Positions 40,463 to 49,255 of a stretch of DNA of 64,000 bases are shown in pieces. Origin of the DNA: Algisphaera agarilytica (GTDB lineage: Bacteria > Planctomycetota > Phycisphaerae > Phycisphaerales > Phycisphaeraceae); contig NZ_JACHGY010000001.1 in NCBI RefSeq assembly GCF_014207595.1, positions 3,752,212-3,816,211 on the forward strand. The letters are read 5' to 3'. Made by a program: the position numbers and the translations under genes. Each line of letters starts with the position of its first letter. Positions within the stretch are counted from its first letter, which is position 1. The notes under the pieces are model-generated. The model was not told the origin of the DNA. It saw only the letters and a list, made by a program, of their open reading frames with translations, and did not search any database.

Positions 40463-40468
40463 TACGAT
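40463..40468 (+). promoter_or_regulatory. -10-like TACGAT box before the VWA gene
   Basis: TACGAT ends 5 bases before the ATG at 40474, consistent with the TANNNT leaderless class seen elsewhere in the window. Confidence 0.5.
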
Positions 40469-40473
40469 TCCCC

Positions 40474-41703
40474 ATGAAGTTTTCCTACTCCGAGTTCGAC
40501 GGCCAGGGGTTTCTCAGCCCCGACCAACTCTTCGCGCAGCCGAACGTGATGAACTTCATCCTGCAGTACGGCGAGCAGGCGCTCGACGCGATGCAGCACC
40601 TCGAAGACCCCGACGAGCAGGAATACATCCAGGCGATGATCGACGCGGGGCTGCTCGAAGAGTACGAGGACGAAGACGGCAACACCCGGCTACGCCTCAC
40701 GCCGCGCATGCTCAAGGGGTTCCAGCACCAGTCGCTCATGGAGATTTTCAGCGAGCTCAAGAAGGGGTCGCGTGAAGGTCACCAGACCCGGCACCAGGGC
40801 CGCACCACCGAGCGGGCCGACGGCACGAAGGCCTACGAGTTCGGCGACCCGATCAGCGAACTCGAGCTCGGTCAGACCCTGCGCAACGCCATCGCCCGGC
40901 AGACCGCCGAGCGGGCCAAGGCGGGGCAGTCGTCCGGCGGGGCATCGGTGCCGATCCAGATCAACCACGGCGACTTCGAGCTGCACATGACCGAGGGCTC
41001 GGCCGACTGCGCGACCGTGATGCTGATCGACCTGTCGGGCTCGATGATGCGCTACGGCCGGTTCATCCAGGCCAAGCGCATCGCACTCGGGATGCAGGAA
41101 CTCATCCGCGCCCGCTTCCCGCAGGACACGCTGGAGTACGTCGGGTTTTATTCGCTCGCCGACCGGCTGCAGGAGCGCGACATCCCGCTGGTCATGCCCA
41201 AGCCGGTGTCGATCCGCGATTACGAAGTGCGTATCCGGGTGCCGTTGGATCAGGCCCGGGCGAACACCGAGAAGATCCCGCAGCACTTCACGAACCTGCA
41301 GCTCGGCTTGCGCACCGCCCGCCACATGCTGGCCCGCAGCGGTGCGGCGAACAAGCAGATCTTCGTCATCACCGACGGCCAACCCACGGCCCACGTGGCC
41401 ACCCCCGGGGAGAACAGCCCGGAAGGCGGTGTCGACGGAGAAATGTTGTACCTGCTCTACCCGCCGACCGAGCAGACCAGTAATATCACGCTGCAGGAAG
41501 CGCTCAAGTGCCAGCAGATGGGCATCCGCATCGCCACCTTCGCGCTGATCGAAGACTACTGGGGCATGGACTGGGTTGGCTTCGTCGATCAGCTCACCCG
41601 CCTGACCCGCGGCCTGGCGTATTACTGCACCAGCGAAAACCTCAGCTCGACCGTGATCGAGAGCTACCTCACCGGCAAGAAAACCAAGTCGTTCATCCAT
41701 TGA
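40474..41703 (+). CDS. VWA-domain (MIDAS) protein, CoxE/ChlD-like
   Basis: 409 residues, soluble. An N-terminal helical region (1-150) includes LEDPDEQEYIQAMIDAGLLEEYEDEDG and an ELELGQTLRNAIARQTAERAK helix. The von Willebrand A domain follows with its metal-ion adhesion site D186-L-S-G-S-M, later threonine/aspartate partners in FTNLQLGLRTAR and VITDGQPTAH. Cytoplasmic VWA proteins of this type normally work with a MoxR-type AAA ATPase as a chaperone or metal-insertion pair. No such ATPase is adjacent. Confidence 0.82.
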   Translation: MKFSYSEFDGQGFLSPDQLFAQPNVMNFILQYGEQALDAMQHLEDPDEQEYIQAMIDAGLLEEYEDEDGNTRLRLTPRMLKGFQHQSLMEIFSELKKGSREGHQTRHQGRTTERADGTKAYEFGDPISELELGQTLRNAIARQTAERAKAGQSSGGASVPIQINHGDFELHMTEGSADCATVMLIDLSGSMMRYGRFIQAKRIALGMQELIRARFPQDTLEYVGFYSLADRLQERDIPLVMPKPVSIRDYEVRIRVPLDQARANTEKIPQHFTNLQLGLRTARHMLARSGAANKQIFVITDGQPTAHVATPGENSPEGGVDGEMLYLLYPPTEQTSNITLQEALKCQQMGIRIATFALIEDYWGMDWVGFVDQLTRLTRGLAYYCTSENLSSTVIESYLTGKKTKSFIH

Positions 41704-41719
41704 GCCGTCGGCTTCCCGG

Positions 41720-41725
41720 TAAGAT
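41720..41725 (+). promoter_or_regulatory. -10-like TAAGAT box before the MBL-fold gene
   Basis: TAAGAT ends 6 bases before the ATG at 41732; it lies in the 28-base gap after the VWA stop. Confidence 0.5.
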
Positions 41726-41731
41726 GCTTCG

Positions 41732-42391
41732 ATGCAAGAACCCGGCGCGATCAACATCGAAATCTTCCCCCTCGGCGACTTCCAGACCAACTGCTTTGTC
41801 GTGTCGCGCCCCAGCGGCGTGGCGTGGCTGGTCGATGTCGGGCAACATCCCGCAGAGATGCTCGACCACGTCGAAGAGGCGGGCCTGAAGGTTGAGAAGA
41901 TCATCCTGACCCACGCCCATGCCGACCACATCGCCGGGGTCGCCGAGGCCCTGCAGCGGTTCCCCGACACGCCGTTGCTGATCCACGAGTCCGAGCGCGA
42001 CTTCCCCGGCGACGCGTCGCTGAACCTCTCGCTCTACATCAGCCAACCCGTCGTCGCCCCCGACCCGACGGGCGTGCTCACCCACGGCCAAACCCTCGAA
42101 CTCGACGGCGTCAGTTTCGAAGTCCGCCACACCCCCGGCCACAGCCCCGGCGGCATCACGCTCTACCAACCAGACACCGCCACCGCCATCGTCGGCGACA
42201 CGCTTTTCGCCCAGTCCATCGGCCGGTTCGACTTCCCCACCTCGGATGGCCCGCTGCTGATCAAATCCATTCACGAACAGCTGCTCACCCTACCCGACGA
42301 CACCCGCGTCCTGCCGGGCCACGGCCCCGAAACCACCATCGGACGGGAACGGGCGAGTAACCCGTATCTGCGCGAAACCGATCTGGTCTGA
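41732..42391 (+). CDS. Metallo-beta-lactamase-fold hydrolase, glyoxalase II-like
   Basis: 219 residues. The metal motif T-H61-A-H63-A-D65-H66 (THAHADHIAGV) is complete, with later ligands in RHTPGHSPGGITLY, VGDTLFAQSIGRFDFP and VLPGHGPETTIG. Length and motifs match the small glyoxalase II / YcbL-type thioester hydrolases. It would hydrolyse S-lactoylglutathione-like or other thioesters; the natural substrate is unknown. It ends 8 bases from a converging alpha/beta hydrolase gene. Confidence 0.88.
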   Translation: MQEPGAINIEIFPLGDFQTNCFVVSRPSGVAWLVDVGQHPAEMLDHVEEAGLKVEKIILTHAHADHIAGVAEALQRFPDTPLLIHESERDFPGDASLNLSLYISQPVVAPDPTGVLTHGQTLELDGVSFEVRHTPGHSPGGITLYQPDTATAIVGDTLFAQSIGRFDFPTSDGPLLIKSIHEQLLTLPDDTRVLPGHGPETTIGRERASNPYLRETDLV

Positions 42392-42399
42392 CTCCGGTT

Positions 42400-43506
42400 T
42401 TAACGAGCCTGAGAATCTGCGAGGCCATCCACCCACGCCCGGAGGCGCGGCTCAATGTCCGTAAAATCATCGCGCAAGAACGATGTGTGTCGCCCCTTGG
42501 GATAGACCACCAACTCGACTCGGTCGGGGTTGGCGTCGCGTAGTTTTTCCGCGCCTTCGAGCGGGGTCGCCTCATCTTCCGCGCCTTGCAGGATCAGCAC
42601 GGGTACCTCGACACGGGTGATCTGGTACAGCGCGTTGTTGGTGGCCATGTCGGTGCCGGTGCGTTCTTCGATCTTGGCCTGGGCCTCGTTGATCGCCTGC
42701 TGGTTGACGGCCCAATTGAGATAGAAGAACCAGGAGATCGGCCTGAACTGCCGAGCGAAGGCCCGGACCCCCGGCAGCATGCTGGGCCGGATGTCGGCCA
42801 GCGGGGCGAGACCGACCACGCCCTGGACCCGCGAGTCATGGGCCGCCCACTGGATCGCGACACCGCCGCCGTAGGAGTGCCCGATGACGCCAACGGGAAG
42901 CGGGGACGGTCCGTGCTGAGCTTCGACATGGTCGAGAAGCGCCGAGAGGTCTTCGACTTCCCGGAAGCCGGAGGTGACGTATTCGCCGGTGCTGTCGCCG
43001 TGACCGCGCAGATCGGGCAGGATCACCCGGCAACCCGCATCGGCGAGCGTGGCGCTGAGGTGCCAAAGCGTATCGGTGGTGCGGACCTGACTGGCCCAGC
43101 CGTGCAAGACCACCACGGTTGCGCGGGCCTCAGCGCCCGGAGCAGTGGGTCCGCGTTCGGTGCGGACCAGCCCTTTACCGGGGCGCTCCTTTGAATCGAC
43201 GTAACGCCAGCCCGGAGCAGCGGCGGGGGCGGCTGTTTGCTCGGAGTCACGGATAAAACTGACTTTGGCGGGACCGGGTTCCATCACCCAGTAGGCGAGG
43301 CTGACTTGGGGCGGGCCGGGCACTTCCAACTCATCAGAGCGGTCGTAGATCGCGGCCACCGGGCGTTCCGGGTCTACGGCCTCCCGGCCACCGTTCGGGG
43401 CGTTGGTGAAGGCGATCGCAATGGCATTGGATATACAGCCGCTGGCCCCCACCAGACAAGCCGAAAGGAGTAAACCGCTGAGCACACGCGAAGACAGCAT
43501 CGTCAT
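42400..43506 (-). CDS. Exported alpha/beta hydrolase (probable lipoprotein)
   Basis: 368 residues from the ATG at 43506. A TACGCT box ends 5 bases upstream, and the signal peptide begins close to it (MTMLSSRVLSGLLLSACLV). Cys in GASGCIS may be lipidated, but Ala at -3 is atypical for a lipobox. The alpha/beta hydrolase domain shows the oxyanion region VVLHGWASQ, the nucleophile elbow IGHSYGGGVAIQ, an acidic residue in LQGAEDEATPLEGAE, and the catalytic His in YPKGRHTSFLRDD. The substrate is unknown; esterase or acyl-peptidase types are possible. Confidence 0.83.
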   Translation of the reverse strand: MTMLSSRVLSGLLLSACLVGASGCISNAIAIAFTNAPNGGREAVDPERPVAAIYDRSDELEVPGPPQVSLAYWVMEPGPAKVSFIRDSEQTAAPAAAPGWRYVDSKERPGKGLVRTERGPTAPGAEARATVVVLHGWASQVRTTDTLWHLSATLADAGCRVILPDLRGHGDSTGEYVTSGFREVEDLSALLDHVEAQHGPSPLPVGVIGHSYGGGVAIQWAAHDSRVQGVVGLAPLADIRPSMLPGVRAFARQFRPISWFFYLNWAVNQQAINEAQAKIEERTGTDMATNNALYQITRVEVPVLILQGAEDEATPLEGAEKLRDANPDRVELVVYPKGRHTSFLRDDFTDIEPRLRAWVDGLADSQAR

Positions 43507-43511
43507 GCGTA

Positions 43512-43517
43512 AGCGTA
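43512..43517 (-). promoter_or_regulatory. -10-like TACGCT box before the alpha/beta hydrolase gene
   Basis: On the minus strand TACGCT is followed by five bases and then the ATG at 43506, matching the leaderless class and helping to choose this start over the longer one at 43548. Confidence 0.4.
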
Positions 43518-43575
43518 GGCTTTTGAACTCACCGTTGCCGGTCTGCATGCACAGATAACTGAAGCAACCTGCGTT

Positions 43576-44526
43576 TTAGTCCAGCCGAAACTCGGCCGAG
43601 AGCGGGCGGTGGTCCGAGCCCGAGGTCAACGACTCGGAACGGATCACGGTGGCCGATCCCTTGACGTAACGCTCCGCCATCGCGGGGGTGACCAGGATGT
43701 AGTCGAAGGTCGCCGGGGGGTATCGGCCGCTGCCGGGGATGGTCACGCGTTCTTTGTCGGAGAGGTCGGCGTGGACATCGATCAGCAGCGGATCATCGCC
43801 GGGCTCGGTTGCGAGCAGGTGCTCCATCGCGGGCCAGGGCCGGGGCTGTTCGGGGCGGGTTTCGTAGTTGGAGTTGAAGTCGCCGCCGAGCACCGCGAGG
43901 AAGCCGGGGTCTTTGTCGACCTCTTCCTGAATGATCTTCTTGAGCGCGATGGCCTCGGCGGTGCGGTAGAGGCGAGAGTTGGGGTCGTCCGGGCCGTCGC
44001 GGTTGCTCTTGAGGTGGATCGAGAAGACTTCGATCGGGCGGTCCAGCCCGGCATCGATTGTGACCCGCATGACGTCCCGGGCAAACTTCCACTCCCGGCC
44101 GGGGGCCTTGGGGTTGGTCAGCGTGGTGAAGCGGTAGCTCCGCAGTTCCTTGATGGGGAAGCGGCTGATCACGCCGAGGTTGATCCCACGGCCCGAGTTC
44201 GTGCGCTGCGCCGCGATGTATTCGTATCCCTCGTTGGGCAGGAACTCGTCGACCATCGCCTGCAGCAGATGCTCGTTCTCGAGTTCCTGGAAGACCACCA
44301 CATCGGCGTCGAGCTTCTTGAGCGCCTTGGCCATCGTCGCGATGTCACGCCGCGACTTGACCCGCACGCCCTCGTCGCCGGTGTAGGGGTCATCGAAGAC
44401 ATCGAAGAAGTTTTCGACGTTGTACGCACCGATCGTAATCGTGTCGGCCGAAGCGGACGGAGTCATCCCCCAACCCGCCACGAGAATCATCAACCCCAGA
44501 ACCACGCCATGAAGCGGTCGAAGCAT
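43576..44526 (-). CDS. Exported endonuclease/exonuclease/phosphatase family protein
   Basis: 316 residues from the ATG at 44526, which has GGAAGG upstream and directly begins a signal peptide (MLRPLHGVVLGLMILVAGWG...SASA). The EEP fold motifs follow: IGAYNVENFFDV (Asn of the first strand), VVVFQELENEHLLQ (catalytic Glu), FSIHLKSNRDGP, LGGDFNSN (Asp/Asn) and SGSDHRPLSAEF (catalytic Asp-His). The enzyme acts on phosphodiesters outside the cytoplasm: extracellular DNA/RNA, phospholipid or inositol phosphate. A longer in-frame start at 44685 is rejected for lack of a signal. Confidence 0.87.
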   Translation of the reverse strand: MLRPLHGVVLGLMILVAGWGMTPSASADTITIGAYNVENFFDVFDDPYTGDEGVRVKSRRDIATMAKALKKLDADVVVFQELENEHLLQAMVDEFLPNEGYEYIAAQRTNSGRGINLGVISRFPIKELRSYRFTTLTNPKAPGREWKFARDVMRVTIDAGLDRPIEVFSIHLKSNRDGPDDPNSRLYRTAEAIALKKIIQEEVDKDPGFLAVLGGDFNSNYETRPEQPRPWPAMEHLLATEPGDDPLLIDVHADLSDKERVTIPGSGRYPPATFDYILVTPAMAERYVKGSATVIRSESLTSGSDHRPLSAEFRLD

Positions 44527-44627
44527 CGAAAAAGCCTTCCAAAAAATCAAAACAAATACGTCAATACACCAACGGTTCGGCGGCTCGGGCCGACCCCTTA
44601 GCATAGCAGTGAAATGTGAGTAACGCT

Positions 44628-46583
44628 TTAGTCGATCCCGACGCGGGGCACGGGCGGCGGGGCGGTCTCGAACCAGTCGCACCACAGCGAAAGCTGCAAG
44701 AGGCTGAACAACCGGTGGGTGTGATCGGCCTGGCCGCTGCGGTGCTCTTCAAACATCCGCCGACTCACCGCGGCCTCGACGCCCAGCACATCAAGCTTGC
44801 CGTCAAAAAGATGATCGTGCAGGTCGTCACTCAGACGCTCCCGCAACCAGTCGCCCATGGGCACCGCGAAGCCCCGCTTCGGGCGTCGACAGATCGATTC
44901 GGGCAGATACTTCCCGGCGAGTTGCCGCAGCAGGGCCTTGGGTTTTCCGCCGGGCATCAACACCTTGGTGGGCAGGTGGCCCGCCAGGTCGCAGACCTGC
45001 GTGTCCAGCATCGGGCAGCGCACCTCCAACGCCACCGCCATCGCCGCCCGATCCACTTTCCGCAGCAGCTCAAAGGGCAGGTAGTACTGAAAGTCCCAGC
45101 GCATCGCGGCGTGGGCCAAGTCGTCCCAAGGCTGCCAGTTGGGCAAGTTCGCACCCGCGGAGCTCGGCTCAACCTCCTGGATCAAGCCCGGGACAAGCGA
45201 CTCGATGTCCTGGTCGGTGAACAAGTGGATCATCGACTGATACTGCTCGCTCGGCTGAGACCCGGCACGGGCGGCATCCACCAGGCGCCCCAACCGTGCG
45301 CGCGAGGACTTGGCGTCGCCACCGAGCAGGCCGCGCGGGATCGACTTGATCCAGCCGCGGTGAGTCGCCAGCAGACGCATCGCGCGGTAGCGGTCGTAAC
45401 CGCCGAACAGTTCATCGCCCCCATCACCCGAGAGCGCCGCCTTGCAGTGGGGGCGAGCAGTCTTGCAGAGCCAGTGGGTCGGCAGGAGCGAGCTGTCGGC
45501 GGTGGGTTCACCTGTGACTGCCATGAGGCGCTTGAGGTCCGCCATCGCGTCGCCGATCTCGCACTGCAGCACGGTGTGCTCGGCCCCGATGTGATTGGCC
45601 ACCTCGATGGCGTGAGGCGTCTCGTCGTACTGCACATCGGGCATCGCGACGCTGAATGTCCGCAGCCTGCCCGCTTTGAGTTTGCCCAGACGCCGCTGCC
45701 CAATCGCCGCGATCACCGAGGAATCGATCCCGCCCGAAAGGAAGCAGCCCAGCGGCACATCGGCCTCGAGCCGTTTCTCGACCGCCTCGGTCAAAACCTC
45801 GTCGAGCGCGTCCACCGCGCCTAGGGCCGTGGAGTGTTTGCTGATCGGCGGGGGACGCCAATAACGGCGGATCTGGACTTCGCCATCCGCCTCGATCCGC
45901 ATGAAGTGGGCCGCGGGCAATTCGTTCACCCCATCGACCATGGATTGGCCAAACGTGTAGCCCAGCCGGAGGTAATTCAATAGCGCCTGACGCTTGATCT
46001 GCGCCTTGTCGTCGGCGGGCAGGCCCGCGGTGATGGTGCCCACCAGGCTGGCGAAGACAAGTTCTCGCTGGTCCTGTGAGTAGCGGATGAACAAGGGTTT
46101 TTTGCCCGCACGGTCTCTTGCCATGAAGAGTCGGCGGTCCGCCTCATCCCAGATCGCAAAGGCGAACATGCCGTGGAGGTGCTTGGGCAGGTTCTCTCCC
46201 CACTGGCGGTAGCCGTAGAGGAGCACCTCGGTGTCGGAGTGAGTCGAGGCAAAGACGTGTCCGCGTTTCTCGAGCTTGCGGCGGAGTTCTTTGTGGTTGT
46301 AGATCTCGCCGTTGAACACCAGGTGCAGCGGGCCGGACGAGCCGCGGCGGGGGACAGCGTGGCGGTCGCCGTCCATCGACTCACTCGCCGACAGGTGCAT
46401 GGGCTGTTGGCCCGACAGCAGGTCGATGATCGACAGCCGGGTGTGAACCAGCGCGCATCGCCCGTGCTCGCTGATGCCGTCGCCATCCGGCCCACGGTGC
46501 TTGAGGTGCGCGAGCATCGCCCCGAGCCGATCGGTGTCGATCGGCAGGTCGTCGAAGCGCACAATGCCTGCGATTCCGCACAT
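44628..46583 (-). CDS. asnB: Glutamine-hydrolysing asparagine synthase
   Basis: 651 residues. The class II amidotransferase nucleophile is Cys2 (MCGIAGIVRF), with LKHRGPDGDG, RLSIIDLLSGQQP and FNGEIYNHKELR. The synthetase domain carries the PP-loop LSGGIDSSVIAAI and LSGDGGDELFGGYDRYR. It makes asparagine from aspartate, glutamine and ATP; paralogues of this length also amidate surface-polysaccharide or peptide precursors, so the role is not fully certain. A REP-like element separates it from aspS, which lies upstream on the same strand. Confidence 0.9.
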   Translation of the reverse strand: MCGIAGIVRFDDLPIDTDRLGAMLAHLKHRGPDGDGISEHGRCALVHTRLSIIDLLSGQQPMHLSASESMDGDRHAVPRRGSSGPLHLVFNGEIYNHKELRRKLEKRGHVFASTHSDTEVLLYGYRQWGENLPKHLHGMFAFAIWDEADRRLFMARDRAGKKPLFIRYSQDQRELVFASLVGTITAGLPADDKAQIKRQALLNYLRLGYTFGQSMVDGVNELPAAHFMRIEADGEVQIRRYWRPPPISKHSTALGAVDALDEVLTEAVEKRLEADVPLGCFLSGGIDSSVIAAIGQRRLGKLKAGRLRTFSVAMPDVQYDETPHAIEVANHIGAEHTVLQCEIGDAMADLKRLMAVTGEPTADSSLLPTHWLCKTARPHCKAALSGDGGDELFGGYDRYRAMRLLATHRGWIKSIPRGLLGGDAKSSRARLGRLVDAARAGSQPSEQYQSMIHLFTDQDIESLVPGLIQEVEPSSAGANLPNWQPWDDLAHAAMRWDFQYYLPFELLRKVDRAAMAVALEVRCPMLDTQVCDLAGHLPTKVLMPGGKPKALLRQLAGKYLPESICRRPKRGFAVPMGDWLRERLSDDLHDHLFDGKLDVLGVEAAVSRRMFEEHRSGQADHTHRLFSLLQLSLWCDWFETAPPPVPRVGID

Positions 46584-46596
46584 GAAATGGCCATCC

Positions 46597-46661
46597 GTTA
46601 GCCCCCGGCTTTGCCGGGGGAGGCGGGGTGGAGACGACCCCTGGCACAGCCAGGGGCTAAC
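46597..46661. repeat. Pair of inverted REP-like hairpins
   Basis: Arm one, 46597-46620, is GTTAGC plus a hairpin CCCCCGGC-TTT-GCCGGGGG. Arm two, 46638-46661, is its inverted copy with the hairpin CCCCTGGC-ACA-GCCAGGGG. The arms agree at 21 of 24 positions, and one C-G pair is replaced by T-A on both sides of the stem. Confidence 0.85.
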
Positions 46662-46672
46662 GGGAACGTTGC

Positions 46673-48460
46673 TTACGCCGTGGGGGCTTTGACGGGAAGC
46701 TGGATACGTAGATTCAATTCTTTCAGCTGCTCTTCGTCAACCGGCGAGGGCGCTTCGGTCATCAGGTCGGCACCGTTCTGCGTCTTGGGGAAGGCGATGA
46801 CGTCGCGGATGTTGGACGTGCCGACCAATTGCATGACGGTACGGTCGAGGCCGAAGGCCAGGCCGCCGTGGGGCGGTGCGCCGTAGTTGAGCGCGTCGAG
46901 CAGGAAGCCGAACTTGGCCTTGGCTTCTTCCTCGTCGATGCCCAGGAGCTTGAACACCTTGGACTGGACGTCGGGCCGGTGGATACGGATCGAGCCGCCG
47001 CCCATCTCGCTGCCGTTGAGCACCAGGTCGTAAGCCTTGGACTTGATCGACGCGATGGTGTCGTGGTCGTCCGAGTCGAGCTTGTCGAGGTCTTCGTCGT
47101 TCGGGGCGGTGAAGGGGTGGTGCAGGCTGTCCCAGCGCTTCTTGTCTTCGCTCCATTCGACCATCGGGAAGTCGACGACCCACAGCCACTCGGCCTGCTT
47201 GGGATCAATCATCTCGAGGTCATGCGCCAACTTCACACGCAGTTCGCCGAGGACGCGGTGGACCGTGGCGGGCTTGGGGTCGACGCCGAAGCAGATCAGG
47301 TCGCCGTCCTCAGCACCCATGCGCTCGACCAGCGGCTCGGCGATGGGCATCAGGAACTTGGCGACGCCGGTGGCGATCGTGCCGCCCTCGACCTTGCAGA
47401 TCGGCAGGCCGCCCGCACCGAACTGCTTGACCCACTCAGCCAAGGCGTCGGTTTCCTTGCGGGTCATCTTCGCGCCGCCGGGCACGCGGATGGCTTTGAC
47501 GATGCCGCCTTTTTCGACCGCGCCGCTAAACACCTTGAAGTCGGTCTGCGTCGCGAGGTCCGAGACGTCGATCAGCTTCATGTCGAAGCGGAGGTCCGGC
47601 CGGTCGCTGCCGTAGTCGTTCATCGCGTCGGCGTACGTCATCCGCTTGATCGGGTTGGGGATCTCGATGTCCAGCACGTCCTTCCAGATGCGACGCATCA
47701 GACCCTCGTTGACGCTCATCACGTCTTCCTGCTCGACGAAAGCCATCTCCATGTCCACCTGGGTGAACTCGGCTTGACGGTCAGCGCGGGGGTCTTCGTC
47801 GCGGAAGCAGCGGGCGATCTGGATGTATTTCTCGATGCCGCCGACCATGAGGATCTGCTTGAAGAGCTGCGGGCTCTGCGGCAGGGCGTAGAACTCGCCT
47901 TCTTGCAGGCGCGACGGCACGAGGAAGTCGCGGGCTCCCTCGGGGGTGCTGCGGCAGAGGAAAGGGGTCTCGACTTCGTAGAAGCCCTGCTCGTCGAAGT
48001 AGTCGCGGGTGATCTTGGTCACGCGGTGGCGGGTCTTGAGGATGTGCTGCATCGCCGGGCGGCGCAGGTCGACGTAGCGGTAGCGCAGCCGGGTCTCTTC
48101 GCCGACCTTCTCGGCCTCGTCGGGGATGAAGGGCGGGTTCGCGGCGTCGTTGAGCACGATCGCTTCGGTGGCGTCGACTTCGATCTTGCCGGTGGCGAGC
48201 TTGGGGTTCTCGCCGCCCTCACGGACGATGCACTTGCCGGTGACGGTGATGACGTCCTCACGACGCAGCTTCTGGGCCACGGCGTGGGCGTCGGCGGCCT
48301 CGGGGTGGAAGACGATCTGCGTGATACCCTCGCGGTCGCGGAGGTCGATGAACCGCACGCCGCCGTGGTCACGGTAGTTGTTGACCCAGCCCGAGAGGGT
48401 GACGGTCTGGTCCAGGTGGGTCTCGCGGAGCTCGCCGCAGGTGTGGGTTCGGTAGTTCAT
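46673..48460 (-). CDS. aspS: Aspartyl-tRNA synthetase (bacterial type)
   Basis: 595 residues. An N-terminal OB fold (TLSGWVNNYRDHGGVRFIDLRDREGITQIVF) precedes class II motifs 1 (RVTKITRDYFDEQGFYEVETPFL), 2 (CFRDEDPRADRQAEFTQVDMEM) and 3 (GLAFGLDRTVMQLVGTSNIRDVIAFPK). The bacterial GAD insertion is around residues 290-420 (ICKVEGGTIATGVAKFL). It charges tRNA-Asp and, if the organism lacks AsnRS, might be non-discriminating; that cannot be judged here. It ends near a REP-like element, with asnB downstream on the same strand. Confidence 0.96.
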   Translation of the reverse strand: MNYRTHTCGELRETHLDQTVTLSGWVNNYRDHGGVRFIDLRDREGITQIVFHPEAADAHAVAQKLRREDVITVTGKCIVREGGENPKLATGKIEVDATEAIVLNDAANPPFIPDEAEKVGEETRLRYRYVDLRRPAMQHILKTRHRVTKITRDYFDEQGFYEVETPFLCRSTPEGARDFLVPSRLQEGEFYALPQSPQLFKQILMVGGIEKYIQIARCFRDEDPRADRQAEFTQVDMEMAFVEQEDVMSVNEGLMRRIWKDVLDIEIPNPIKRMTYADAMNDYGSDRPDLRFDMKLIDVSDLATQTDFKVFSGAVEKGGIVKAIRVPGGAKMTRKETDALAEWVKQFGAGGLPICKVEGGTIATGVAKFLMPIAEPLVERMGAEDGDLICFGVDPKPATVHRVLGELRVKLAHDLEMIDPKQAEWLWVVDFPMVEWSEDKKRWDSLHHPFTAPNDEDLDKLDSDDHDTIASIKSKAYDLVLNGSEMGGGSIRIHRPDVQSKVFKLLGIDEEEAKAKFGFLLDALNYGAPPHGGLAFGLDRTVMQLVGTSNIRDVIAFPKTQNGADLMTEAPSPVDEEQLKELNLRIQLPVKAPTA

Positions 48461-48542
48461 GGTGGGTCGATCGGGCCTGGGGGTTCAAAACACACCCGGG
48501 CGATCACGAGGCGTCGCCCGGGCGGGGATCGAGGATGATACC

Positions 48543-48548
48543 TAAACT
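48543..48548 (+). promoter_or_regulatory. -10-like TAAACT box before ribE
   Basis: TAAACT ends 7 bases before the ATG at 48556, supporting that start over an earlier in-frame ATG at 48535. Confidence 0.5.
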
Positions 48549-48555
48549 GTCTTCC

Positions 48556-49227
48556 ATGTTCACCGGCATCGTCCAAACCCAAGGCCTTATCCGTACGCTC
48601 ACCCCCAACGAATTCGGGGCCCGGCTCACCATCGACCGCGGCGGGCTCACCCCCGACACCACCCCCGTGGCCCAGGGCGACTCGATCTGCGTCTCAGGCG
48701 TCTGCCTCACGGCCGTGGATATCACCGACCAGACGCTGGGCTTCGACGTGATCGCCGAGACCCTGGCCAAGACCAAACTCGGCGACCTGGCCGAGGGCGA
48801 CACGGTCAACCTCGAACCCGCCGTCACCCCCAGCCAGCCGCTGGGCGGCCATTTCATGCAGGGCCACGTCGACGGCGTCGGCGAGATCGTCAAGGTGCTC
48901 GACTCCCCCGAAGAATGGCGGACTACCGTTCGGCCGCCCGCCGAGCTGATGCGCTACATCGTGCCCAAAGGCTCGGTCGCAATCGACGGCGTCAGCCTGA
49001 CCATCGCCTCGGTTACCCCAGACACGTTCGATGTGGCACTGATTCCCGAAACGCTCAGCCGTACCACGCTGGGCGTTCAACGCGAAGGCACCCGCGTCAA
49101 CCTCGAGGCCGACATCCTCAGCAAAACCGTGATCCACGCGATGGAACGGATGGGCGCGGCACCGGCCGCCAAGCCCAGCACCGAGGTCACGATGGACACG
49201 CTGCGCGAAGCGGGCTTCGCCAAGTAA
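48556..49227 (+). CDS. ribE: Riboflavin synthase, alpha chain
   Basis: 223 residues starting MFTGIVQ, the invariant N-terminus of the family. Two lumazine-binding repeats are present: the first with GDSICVSGVCLTA and GGHFMQGHVDGVGEI, the second with LMRYIVPKGSVAIDGVSLTIASV and NLEADILSKTVIHAMERM. The trimeric enzyme dismutates two 6,7-dimethyl-8-ribityllumazines to riboflavin. ribD, ribBA and ribH are not nearby, so the pathway is dispersed; ribF lies 13 kb away in the same window. Confidence 0.95.
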   Translation: MFTGIVQTQGLIRTLTPNEFGARLTIDRGGLTPDTTPVAQGDSICVSGVCLTAVDITDQTLGFDVIAETLAKTKLGDLAEGDTVNLEPAVTPSQPLGGHFMQGHVDGVGEIVKVLDSPEEWRTTVRPPAELMRYIVPKGSVAIDGVSLTIASVTPDTFDVALIPETLSRTTLGVQREGTRVNLEADILSKTVIHAMERMGAAPAAKPSTEVTMDTLREAGFAK

Positions 49228-49255
49228 TCAATCTTTCGTATCCACCCCGCAGTGA

